From Chelativorans sp. (lineage in GTDB: Bacteria > Pseudomonadota > Alphaproteobacteria > Rhizobiales > Rhizobiaceae): DNA of 64,000 bases. A program made the position numbers and the translations under genes. Under the pieces are notes generated by a model that was not told where the DNA came from, searched no databases, and saw nothing but the letters and a program-made list of their open reading frames with translations. The stretch spans positions 1 through 64,000 of the forward strand of contig NZ_JAPSLH010000016.1 of the NCBI RefSeq assembly GCF_031180965.1, given 5' to 3'. Of this stretch, positions 1 through 7,598 are shown in pieces (the first letter of the stretch is position 1; each line of letters starts with the position of its first letter).

Positions 1-19
1 TCGGGACAGCGGCCGGCGG

Positions 20-36
20 GGCGCGTGGAACGCGCC
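20..36. other. small GC hairpin in the 173-bp left-edge region
   Basis: Arms GGCGCGT and ACGCGCC are separated by three bases. No gene is seen in positions 1-173. The hairpin has no T-run on either side, so a terminator role is only possible. Confidence 0.25.
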
Positions 37-173
37 ACGTAAACTAACAGAGAGGCACGGATCACGCGCCCCGCTTCCCACCTTCTTCAATGGCCAGACG
101 GCGAAAGCCGGGCGTGGCAGCGATGAAACGCGCCTTCACCCTCCCCATAAAGAGCATCGGCCCCACCGCGACG

Positions 174-1235
174 TCAGAGCCAGCCGGAAAGCTCGCGCCG
201 GACAAGCTCCTCGATCACCCGCATCCCGTCCTCGCTGTCGTTGAGGCAGGGGATATGGGTGAAATTCACGCCGCCGGCGGCGCGAAACGTCTTTTCAGCC
301 TCGACCGCGATCTCCTCCAGCGTCTCCAGGCAATCGGAGACGAAGCCGGGGTTGAACACGGCGAGCGATTTCACGCCCTCGCGGGCAAGCCGCTCCACGG
401 TCTGGTCGGTGTAGGGCTGCAGCCATTCCTCCGGGCCGAAGCGGGACTGGAAACAGGTGACCAGCTTCTTCTCGTCCCAGCCGAGCCGTTGGCGCAGCAG
501 CCGCGTGGTGGCAAGGCAGTGCTCGTAATAGGGATCGCCCCGCTCGGAATAACTCTTCGGGATGCCGTGATAGGAGGCGATCACCACCTCCGGCGCGAAA
601 TCAAGGCCTGCGAGATGGCGCTCGATGGACCGGGCCAGTGCGTCGATATAGACCGGCTCGCCGGGGTAGGGCGGCACCGTGCGGATTGCCGGCTGGAAGC
701 GCAGCTTCATCAGCGCCTCGAAGAATTTGTCGTTCACGGTCGCGGTCGTGGTCGCCGAATATTGCGGGTAGAGCGGGAAGACCACCACCCGGTCGCAGCC
801 GCGCTCCATCAGGCTGTTGGTCACCGTTTCGATGGAGGGGTTGCCGTAGCGCATCGCCCAGTCGACGATCACATTGTCATGGCCAGCCAGGGCTGCGGCC
901 AGCTTCTCGCCTTGCGCCCGGGTGAAGGTGCGCAGCGGCGACTCGTTGCGCTCGCGGTTCCAGATCTTCGCATAGAGCGCGCCGGACTTCTTCGGCCGGC
1001 GGGAGAGCACGATGCCGTAGAGCACCGGGTACCAAACGGCGCGCGGCCACTCGATGACGCGCCGGTCCGACAGGAATTCGCCGAGATAGCGGCGCATGGG
1101 CCAGTAGTCCGTGCCATCGGGCGTGCCTAGATTGACGAGCAGCACACCCACCTTGCCGGCCAGCGGCAGCGCCGCAGGCGGGGCCGGGAAGGCGGCGCTT
1201 TCCGGTTCTATTCGGCGTGTGGTCTCAATGGTCAT
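174..1235 (-). CDS. hemH: ferrochelatase
   Basis: Inserts Fe2+ into protoporphyrin IX, the last step of heme synthesis, at the cytoplasmic face of the membrane. The 353-residue length is normal. The N-terminal VLLVNLGTPD segment (residues 31-40), the mid-region FPLYPQYSATTT, the catalytic-His motif SYHGIPKSY (His223) and the ETLEEIA segment (Glu304/Glu307) are all family hallmarks. The start ATG at 1235 is preceded by GGAAG. The next gene upstream is on the same strand but is separated by its own terminator, so hemH is probably transcribed alone. Family recognition is firm; nothing in the sequence shows its regulation. Confidence 0.96.
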   Translation of the reverse strand: MTIETTRRIEPESAAFPAPPAALPLAGKVGVLLVNLGTPDGTDYWPMRRYLGEFLSDRRVIEWPRAVWYPVLYGIVLSRRPKKSGALYAKIWNRERNESPLRTFTRAQGEKLAAALAGHDNVIVDWAMRYGNPSIETVTNSLMERGCDRVVVFPLYPQYSATTTATVNDKFFEALMKLRFQPAIRTVPPYPGEPVYIDALARSIERHLAGLDFAPEVVIASYHGIPKSYSERGDPYYEHCLATTRLLRQRLGWDEKKLVTCFQSRFGPEEWLQPYTDQTVERLAREGVKSLAVFNPGFVSDCLETLEEIAVEAEKTFRAAGGVNFTHIPCLNDSEDGMRVIEELVRRELSGWL

Positions 1236-1305
1236 TCTTGCGCTTCCGTTTGAAAGCGGAGGTAGCCGATTTCAGCCGGAAGGCAATGCCACTTGTGGCC
1301 GCAGG

Positions 1306-1334
1306 AACAAAATGCCCCGCCGGAGCGGGGCATT
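1306..1334 (-). terminator. rho-independent terminator of the nucleotidase gene
   Basis: A perfect 10-bp stem (AATGCCCCGC, 1311-1320, with GCGGGGCATT, 1325-1334) closes a 4-base loop. Read on the minus strand it is followed by TTTTGTT, immediately downstream of the nucleotidase stop codon at 1356. Confidence 0.8.
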
Positions 1335-1355
1335 GGGAAGTCCGCCGATCGCAGC

Positions 1356-3860
1356 CTACTCCGCCCGAGGTACCGTGATGGTCGACCCGACGATCAGCCG
1401 TCCGGCGCGGAGCTGCGGGTTCGCCTCGGCCAACGTCCGCCACTTGGTCGGATCGCCGTAAAACTCCTCGGCAAGATCCCAATAGGTGTCGCCGGCGGCG
1501 ATCACATGCGTCGTGACGGGCGAGGCCTGAGCAGGCTCCGTGCCGGCCCGCGGCTCGGCAGCCGCCGTTTCGGTGGAGGTGCCCGCCGCGGGTGTTTGCT
1601 CGCCGGTGGTCGCTGCAGGTGCCTCGGCCGTTGTCGCGGTGCCGCTTTGGCCGGCCCCGGTCCCCTCGGCGCCGGCCGCAGGCGCCTGCTCCGCGGTTTG
1701 GGCAGCGGGCGTGTCGCTTCCGGCCGCTCCGGCCGTGGCCTCCGCGCCCGCAGTTGCCGTTTCGCCCGCGGGCTGCGTCGCGGGCGGAGCCTGGTCGCCG
1801 GTGGTCGCCGCGGGTGTCTCAGCCGTCGCCGTGGTGCCGCTCTGGCCGGTCTGCGCGGCTTCCGTGCCGGCCGCAGGCGCCTGGTTCCCCGTCACGGCCG
1901 CTCCGCCGGCCGGCCGCTGCGTGGGGGTCGGGTCCGGTGCCGCCGTGTCGTTGGACGGCCGCTCTGTCGGCGTCGGCGCCTGACCTGCCGACCCTGCCGC
2001 GGGCGCTTCGGATATCGCGGCCGGGCCGCCTTCGCCCGCTTCCGTCGCAGCGCTTTCAGTGGCGGCTGCAGGCGCTTGTTCCGTGGTTTGGGCAGCGGGC
2101 ACGTCCGGCGCGGCGGCTCCGTCCGTAGCCTCAGCGCCGGCAGCTGTTTCAGCGGCAGGTTGCGTCGTCGCCGGAGCCTGCTCGCCTGCCGCCGTCGCGG
2201 GTGCGGTGCTGGCAGGCTGCTCTGCCGGAGCGGCGGCTTGCTGCTCTGCCGGGGCCGAAACCTCGGTGATGCGCCCGTCCGTATAGGGCTTGTACGGGTT
2301 GTTGGCCGCCAGATAGTCGGCCACGACCTGTTCGAGGCCGGGGCCGAAATCATAGGCGTTCTGGCCGTTTTGGGCGAACAGGGCATAGCCGTCGCCGCCA
2401 TTGCGCATGAAATTGTTGGTGGCGATGGTGTAGGTGGCGTTGGGGTCGATCGGCTCCCACCCGCCCTCGGCCTGCACCTCGACCTGCTTTATCCGGCCCT
2501 GGCCGGCAGCCACGGACTTGTCGAAGGTGTAGCGCAGGCCGGAGACCTGCGGGAAGCGGCCGGCGCCCTCCTCGATCTGGCCGACGCCGCTTTCGAGCGA
2601 GGCCACCACGTCCGAGCCCTTGAGCTGGAAGGTGGCGAGCGTGTTCTGGAAGGGCAGGACTTCCAGCACCTCGCCCATGGTCACTTCGCCCTGGTCGATG
2701 GAGGCGCGCAGGCCGCCGCCATTGGTGATGGCGAACTGCACGCCCTGGTCCTTGGTGCGCGCCAGCATGGCGTCGGTGACGAGATTGCCCATCTGGCATT
2801 CTCCGGCGCGGCAGGTTTCGCGGCTGCCGTCGATGGCCGCGGAGGTCTCGGAGACCACCTGCGCCTTCAGCTCCTCGATCGGGCCGGCGAGCTCCTTCAC
2901 GCGGGCGGCAACGGTAGCATCCGGCTCTACCTTGGCGTCGATCAGATGCACATCGCCCGTGGCTTCCTTGACCACCCCATTGTCGTCGAAGACGAGCTTC
3001 AGGTCGCCGAGATATTTCGAATAGGCGCCGGCCTGGACGACAGGCACCTTGTAGCCCTCGGGATTGTCCACCATGGTCGGGTAGGGGCCCGCGGCGCCCT
3101 CGGCCGTGTTGGAAAGCAGCGTGTGGCTGTGGCCGCCCACCACCACGTCGACGCCGGGTATCTTGGCGAGAGCCTCCACGTCGCGCGGGTAGCCGACATG
3201 GGTGAGCGCGAGGATCTTGTTGACGCCCTGGTCCTGCACGGCCTTGACGGCGGCGGTGAGCGCCTCGACATCATTGGTGATGGAGACGTTCTCGCCGGGC
3301 GAGGCAAGCTCGGCCGTGTCGTTCGCCACCACGCTGACGATGCCGATCTTCTGCCCGCCGACATCGAGGATGACATGGTCCTTCACCCGGTCGCCGAGCC
3401 TGGAAGCCTCGGTCGTCTCTACATTCGCCCCGAGCACCGGGAACTGGACCTTGTCGAGGAAGGCGGCAAGGCCCTCCTCGCCGTCGTCGAATTCATGATT
3501 GCCGACAGCCATCGCGTCGGGCTTCATCAGGTTCAGGAACTCGGCTTCCGCGTCGCCCTTGTAGGTCGTGTAGAAGAGCGAGCCCTGGAAATTGTCGCCC
3601 GCATTGAGGAAGAGCACGTTCTGCCCCTCAAGCGCCGCGCGGCGGTCGCTCAGCGCGGTCACAAGGCGCGCCGCCCCACCAAAACACTCGCCGGCCGTCT
3701 CGTCCTCCTCAGAGCAGGTGGAATCGAAGGCGTTGATGGACTGGATACGGCTGTGCCAATCGTTGATGTGGAGGATGTTGAGGGTAAAGTCCGCGAAGGA
3801 CGGCGCCGCCGAAAGCGCCAGAGCCGATGCGCTCAAGGCAAGGACTGCAAATCTCTTCAT
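1356..3860 (-). CDS. periplasmic 5'-nucleotidase / 2',3'-cyclic phosphodiesterase (UshA-like) with C-terminal LysM
   Basis: A secreted metallophosphoesterase hydrolysing nucleotides. A signal peptide (residues 1-23, ending PSFA) is followed by metal-binding motifs HINDWHSR (from residue 31), NAGDNFQGS, GNHEFDDG and GHSHT. The 5'-nucleotidase C-terminal domain has TNGGGLRAS and LPFQNTL. Residues from about 530 to 780 are a low-complexity Ala/Thr/Pro/Gln/Glu linker with recognisable internal duplication (PAAQT-EQAPAA appears twice). The last 50 residues are a LysM domain (HVIAAGDTYWDLAEEFYGD). At 834 residues it is much longer than UshA (about 550) because of linker plus LysM, which suggests tethering to peptidoglycan. 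The substrate is not fixed by sequence. Confidence 0.9.
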   Translation of the reverse strand: MKRFAVLALSASALALSAAPSFADFTLNILHINDWHSRIQSINAFDSTCSEEDETAGECFGGAARLVTALSDRRAALEGQNVLFLNAGDNFQGSLFYTTYKGDAEAEFLNLMKPDAMAVGNHEFDDGEEGLAAFLDKVQFPVLGANVETTEASRLGDRVKDHVILDVGGQKIGIVSVVANDTAELASPGENVSITNDVEALTAAVKAVQDQGVNKILALTHVGYPRDVEALAKIPGVDVVVGGHSHTLLSNTAEGAAGPYPTMVDNPEGYKVPVVQAGAYSKYLGDLKLVFDDNGVVKEATGDVHLIDAKVEPDATVAARVKELAGPIEELKAQVVSETSAAIDGSRETCRAGECQMGNLVTDAMLARTKDQGVQFAITNGGGLRASIDQGEVTMGEVLEVLPFQNTLATFQLKGSDVVASLESGVGQIEEGAGRFPQVSGLRYTFDKSVAAGQGRIKQVEVQAEGGWEPIDPNATYTIATNNFMRNGGDGYALFAQNGQNAYDFGPGLEQVVADYLAANNPYKPYTDGRITEVSAPAEQQAAAPAEQPASTAPATAAGEQAPATTQPAAETAAGAEATDGAAAPDVPAAQTTEQAPAAATESAATEAGEGGPAAISEAPAAGSAGQAPTPTERPSNDTAAPDPTPTQRPAGGAAVTGNQAPAAGTEAAQTGQSGTTATAETPAATTGDQAPPATQPAGETATAGAEATAGAAGSDTPAAQTAEQAPAAGAEGTGAGQSGTATTAEAPAATTGEQTPAAGTSTETAAAEPRAGTEPAQASPVTTHVIAAGDTYWDLAEEFYGDPTKWRTLAEANPQLRAGRLIVGSTITVPRAE

Positions 3861-4134
3861 GGTCGTGCTCCCTAGGTCCCGTATTCCCGCTCTACCGCCT
3901 GATCATGTCGGTTTCGCAACGTTCTTGATTGCCCGGCATGTTGGCACCGGGCTCGGGCGCGATGCAAGGGAAACTTGCCGGCTTGCGGCCTCGGAACGGC
4001 GCGGCCGGCGCAGGATGGATCGGGGGTTCGGGAGGACGCGCAGGGCGTGGCGAGAATCCGTGCGGCCACAGGTCCGGCGGAGCCGGCTGCAGCCGGGCAG
4101 TCGCCTGCCCGGCCGCCAATCCCTGCCCGCACCG

Positions 4135-4494
4135 TCAGGCCCGGCGGGTGAGGACGAAGCTTGTGCCCTGCGAATTGGTGCAGTTGAGCTGGTTTCGCGT
4201 TTCCATGGTGCAGCTGACATTCATCCGCGTCTGCCGCAGGAGCGAGGTCATGTCGATCTCGACATTGCGGCCGTTGCTGAAGCGGTAGGTGCCCTGCGAG
4301 ACGCGGTTTCCCGTGTCGCTGGCGACGGTGACGAACTGGCCGCCCGAGAAGGTGGAGACGCCGACCCCCTGCGCGTCCACCCACTGACCCTCGAGCGCGG
4401 ACTCGGCCGCGCGCGGGATGCCCCCGGCGCAGCCGGAGACAATGAGCGCGCACCCCAACCCCGCCGCTACGGCTGACCTGCGAAATGTGACCAT
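4135..4494 (-). CDS. Omp10-like outer membrane lipoprotein
   Basis: A 119-residue lipoprotein with a signal peptide and lipobox (LIVSGC near residue 20). The mature part closely resembles Brucella Omp10: G-WVD-G, SSF-GG-F, an NVEIDMTSL segment and a Cys pair ending NCTNSQGTSFVLTRR. This belongs to the AprI/Inh small beta-barrel inhibitor superfamily. A longer reading from 4602 would overlap the neighbouring gene and bury the signal peptide. ATG 4494 has GGAGG seven bases upstream and is preferred. It probably sits in the outer membrane; any protease-inhibitor activity is inferred from the fold only. Confidence 0.82.
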   Translation of the reverse strand: MVTFRRSAVAAGLGCALIVSGCAGGIPRAAESALEGQWVDAQGVGVSTFSGGQFVTVASDTGNRVSQGTYRFSNGRNVEIDMTSLLRQTRMNVSCTMETRNQLNCTNSQGTSFVLTRRA

Positions 4495-4571
4495 GACTAG
4501 CCTCCACTGAAGAATGCCATCATTCGGCGGATTTTTCGCGCGAATGCAAGCCGCAGAGTCGGCCGGAGGAA

Positions 4572-6017
4572 TTACCGCACCAGTATGTTGCGGAATTGCC
4601 ATGGGTCGCTTTCGTCGATGTCCTCCGGGAAGAGGCCGGGACGGCCCTCGAGCGGCGTCCAGTCCGTATAGTAGCCCTTGACTGGGCCGAGATAGGGCAG
4701 TTGGATCTCGAGGCAGCGCCGGTAGTCCATCTCGTCGGCCTCGACGATGCCCGCTTCCGGGTTCTCGAGCGCCCAGACCATGCCGGCAAGCACGGCCGAG
4801 CTCACCTGGAGACCGGTCGCGTTCTGATAGGGCGCAAGCTCGCGCGCCTCCTCAAGCGTCAGCTGCGAACCGTACCAATAGGCGTTGCGCGCATGGCCGT
4901 AGAGCAGGACGCCCAATTCGTCCATGCCGTCCACCAGCTCGTTCTCGTCGAGCACGTGATGCTCGGGCTGCGGCTTGCCTCCCGCGCCGAACATCTCGTG
5001 CAGCGACAGGACGGCGTCGTTGCAGGGGTGGTAGGCATAGTGGCAGGTTGGCCGGTAGACCGGTTCGCCCTTCTCGTCGCGGACGGTGAAGAAGTCGGCG
5101 ATCGAGATCGATTCGTTGTGGGTCACGAGGAAGCCGTATTGCGGACCCGGCGTCGGGCACCAGCTACGCACGCGCGTGTTGGCGCCCGGCTGCTCCAGAT
5201 AGATGGCCGCGCGGCAGCCCTTCTCGTGCCCGCGGGCATTTTCCGGCATCCACCTCTCATGCGTACCCCAGCCGAGTTCGGCCGGCTGCATGCCCTCGGA
5301 GACGAAGCCCTCGACTGACCAAGTGTTCCAGAACACGTCCATCGGCTTCGGTTTCCTGGAGCGCTGGGTGTCGCGCTCGGCGATGTGGATGCCCTTGACG
5401 CCCAGCCGCTGCATGAGCCTGGCCCAGCCCTCCCGGTCGTCTGGACCCGGCTCCTCGATGTCGAGCATCAAGTCCTGCGCCAGATGGATCGCCGCCTGCT
5501 TGACGAACCAGGACACCATGCCGGGATTGGCGCCGCAGGTGGAGACCGCGGTCGTGCCGCCCGGATTCCTCCGCTTCTCCTCGCGCACGGTCTCGCGCAG
5601 GGCATAGTTGGTGCGCCCGGCGCTGCCCAGGCCGGGATCGAAATAGAAGCCCACCCAGGGCTCCACCACCGTGTCGACATAGAGCACGCCTAATTCGCGG
5701 CAGAGCTTGATGAGATCGAGGGAAGAGGTGTCGACGGAGAGATTCACGCAAAAGCCCTGGCCCTGCCCCTCGGTCAGGAGCGGGGTGAGCAGCTCGCGGT
5801 AGTTCTCCCGGGTCACATGCTTCTGGATGAAGCGGATGCCGCGCTCGTCGAGCAGCTTGCGATCCGTGTCCACCGGATCGATCACCACCATGCGCGACTT
5901 GTCGAAACGGAAGTGGCGCTCGATAAGCGGCAGCGTGCCCCGTCCGATCGAGCCGAAGCCGATCATGACGATTGGGCCGGTGATCGTGCCGTGGATGGGC
6001 CACTCTTTCTCTGCCAT
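4572..6017 (-). CDS. hss: homospermidine synthase
   Basis: Makes sym-homospermidine from two putrescines with NAD+ as prosthetic group, in the cytoplasm. The 481 residues match the family length. The N-terminal dinucleotide site reads MIGFGSIGRGTLPLI, and diagnostic segments such as STCGANPGMVSWFVKQA and WGTHERWMP are present. Homospermidine is the typical long polyamine of many rhizobia. The other enzyme required, ornithine decarboxylase, is also in this window at 22674-23807. Its 5' region holds an 11-copy 8-bp tandem repeat 84-171 bp before the start codon, which could affect its promoter. Start ATG 6017 follows AAGGAG. Confidence 0.95.
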   Translation of the reverse strand: MAEKEWPIHGTITGPIVMIGFGSIGRGTLPLIERHFRFDKSRMVVIDPVDTDRKLLDERGIRFIQKHVTRENYRELLTPLLTEGQGQGFCVNLSVDTSSLDLIKLCRELGVLYVDTVVEPWVGFYFDPGLGSAGRTNYALRETVREEKRRNPGGTTAVSTCGANPGMVSWFVKQAAIHLAQDLMLDIEEPGPDDREGWARLMQRLGVKGIHIAERDTQRSRKPKPMDVFWNTWSVEGFVSEGMQPAELGWGTHERWMPENARGHEKGCRAAIYLEQPGANTRVRSWCPTPGPQYGFLVTHNESISIADFFTVRDEKGEPVYRPTCHYAYHPCNDAVLSLHEMFGAGGKPQPEHHVLDENELVDGMDELGVLLYGHARNAYWYGSQLTLEEARELAPYQNATGLQVSSAVLAGMVWALENPEAGIVEADEMDYRRCLEIQLPYLGPVKGYYTDWTPLEGRPGLFPEDIDESDPWQFRNILVR

Positions 6018-6100
6018 TTCGGGAGCACTCCTTCTGCATTCCGGAAAGCCGCCTCAAGGGCGGCAGACTGCGTCAAAACACAGATCGCCGTCACAATAAA

Positions 6101-6188
6101 GGGGAGTAGGGGAGTAGGGGAGTAGGGGAGTAGGGGAGTAGGGGAGTAGGGGAGTAGGGGAGTAGGGGAGTAGGGGAGTAGGGGAGTA
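6101..6188 (+). repeat. 11 perfect tandem copies of the octamer GGGGAGTA
   Basis: The repeat lies between pabB and hss and ends in a degenerate GGAGAG. The + strand has eleven regularly spaced G4 runs, so G-quadruplex formation is plausible. The 8-bp unit is typical of slippage-prone microsatellites. It lies 84-171 bp upstream of hss and 19 bp from the pabB stop codon. Related GGGAAGTAGGG sequence occurs at 26439-26550. Confidence 0.97.
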
Positions 6189-6206
6189 GGAGAGCGCCTT
6201 CCGAAG

Positions 6207-7436
6207 CTATTCGCTCATCGCCACGGCAAAGCGCGTCTTGAGCAGCGCCTCGTCGTATTCGTCGCGCGCCCTGGAATCAAAGACGATGCCGCCGCCCACA
6301 TTGAAGACAGCCTCGCCGCCCGGATAGAGCGAGATGGTGCGGATCGCGACATTGAAACGCATGCGCCCGTCCGGCGCAGCCCAGCCGATCGCGCCGCAAT
6401 AGACGTCGCGGGGGCCGGCCTCGAGCGAGCGCAGGATCTTCATGGCGCTGATCTTCGGCGCGCCGGTCACCGACCCGCAGGGAAAGAGCGCGGCGAGAAT
6501 GTCCGTCAGGCTGAGGCCACCAAGCAGCTTGCCGCGGACCCGGCTGATCATGGTGTGCACGGTGGGATAGGTCTCGACATGGAATAATTCGGGCACGGCG
6601 AGCGTGCCGACCTCGGTGATGCGCGAGATGTCGTTGCGCAGGAGGTCGACGATCATGCGGTTTTCCGCTTGGTTCTTCGGATCGTTGCGCAGGGCTTCCC
6701 TGATCGCCTCGTCCTCGGAAGGCGTCTTGCCGCGCGGCATCGTGCCTTTCATCGGCAGCGTCTCGATCCAGCCCTCGGCGGAGACCTCGAAGAAGAGCTC
6801 TGGCGAACGCGACAGAACCACCGGCCCGCCAAGATCGATGAAGCTCGCATAGCGCACCGGCTGGCGGGCGGTCAGCGCTTGGAAGAGGGCCAGCGGATCG
6901 CCCTCCCAGCGGGCGCTGACCGGAAAAGTGAGGTTGCCCTGATAGCAGTCGCCGAGGCGCAGATGGCGGTGCAACTCCTCGAAGCGCGTCCGGTAGTCCG
7001 CAAAGCTCCAGGCCGCTTTTGTGTCGAAGAGGCGAGGAGGAGGCTCGGCCTGACGGCCAGGCTCCTCCCCGGCAGGCGCCGGCGCGTCGAAGACGCCGAG
7101 GCAAAGGAGAGGGGCGCGCCGGCCTTCCGGCAAGTGCGGCACCAGGGCCTCGTCCAGGAGGTACCCGGCTTCGTACGAGATATAGCCCGCTAGCCACTTG
7201 CCGGAGCGGCGGAGGGCCTCGGCGCGGGCGAGGGCGGGAAGGAACTCTCCCGGCTCCTTGGCGAGAAGGATCTCCTCGGGCGCGGAAAAGCAGAGCGTCT
7301 CGTCCTGCAGGTCGTTGCGGAAGAGCGCGATCGGGTGGGTTGCAACGGGGCGCCGAGATCTAGCCTCTCCTTTCCCAGATGCAAAAACATACTTCCCGTC
7401 GCGCCCTTTCGCGCCCCCCTCGGTCCTGCCGGACAT
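6207..7436 (-). CDS. pabB: aminodeoxychorismate synthase component I
   Basis: Converts chorismate and glutamine-derived ammonia to 4-amino-4-deoxychorismate for folate (PABA) synthesis. The chorismate-binding domain is clear: PMKGTMPRGKTPSEDE, NRMIVDLLRNDI, HTMISRVRGKL, the glycine-rich FPCGSVTGAPK and a final NVGGGIVFDSRARDEYDE. The start is uncertain. Homology begins near TTC 7330 (ALFRNDL), but the only in-frame starts upstream are within or beyond a palindromic repeat. ATG 7436 (409 residues) is the shortest option; an extension to 7586 would translate two repeat copies. No pabC or pabA is adjacent. Confidence 0.88.
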   Translation of the reverse strand: MSGRTEGGAKGRDGKYVFASGKGEARSRRPVATHPIALFRNDLQDETLCFSAPEEILLAKEPGEFLPALARAEALRRSGKWLAGYISYEAGYLLDEALVPHLPEGRRAPLLCLGVFDAPAPAGEEPGRQAEPPPRLFDTKAAWSFADYRTRFEELHRHLRLGDCYQGNLTFPVSARWEGDPLALFQALTARQPVRYASFIDLGGPVVLSRSPELFFEVSAEGWIETLPMKGTMPRGKTPSEDEAIREALRNDPKNQAENRMIVDLLRNDISRITEVGTLAVPELFHVETYPTVHTMISRVRGKLLGGLSLTDILAALFPCGSVTGAPKISAMKILRSLEAGPRDVYCGAIGWAAPDGRMRFNVAIRTISLYPGGEAVFNVGGGIVFDSRARDEYDEALLKTRFAVAMSE

Positions 7437-7461
7437 CTCCCCCACAAGGGGGGAGATCCCG
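7417..7461. repeat. rhizobial-type palindromic repeat, copy A
   Basis: The core ATCTCCCCC-ACAA-GGGGGGAGAT is itself a hairpin. It is an inverted copy of the repeat at 7527-7573 and overlaps the presumed start of pabB. Such elements are abundant in Mesorhizobium-like genomes. Confidence 0.8.
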
Positions 7462-7526
7462 CCGGCCGCATTACGGGTGCTCCCATTGCCGCGTTGGCGA
7501 TTGGCGTAGACCGCGCTGGCAGCCGA

Positions 7527-7573
7527 TCTCCCCCCTTGTGGGGGAGATGGGCGGCAGCCCAGAGGGGGGCGTG
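7527..7573. repeat. rhizobial-type palindromic repeat, copy B
   Basis: This is the inverted partner of copy A (7417-7461). It shares the GATCTCCCCCCTTGTGGGGG core and the following CCAGAGGGGGGCG. Together with the 65-bp centre the pair looks like one MITE-like element between pepF and pabB. Confidence 0.8.
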
Positions 7574-7598
7574 ACGATTGCGCCATCGCCGGTCCGGC

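Noticed and set aside
1293-3875. 860-codon open frame opposite the nucleotidase
   Set aside because: The opposite strand encodes a recognised metallophosphoesterase; the antisense product is Arg/Gly-rich low complexity.
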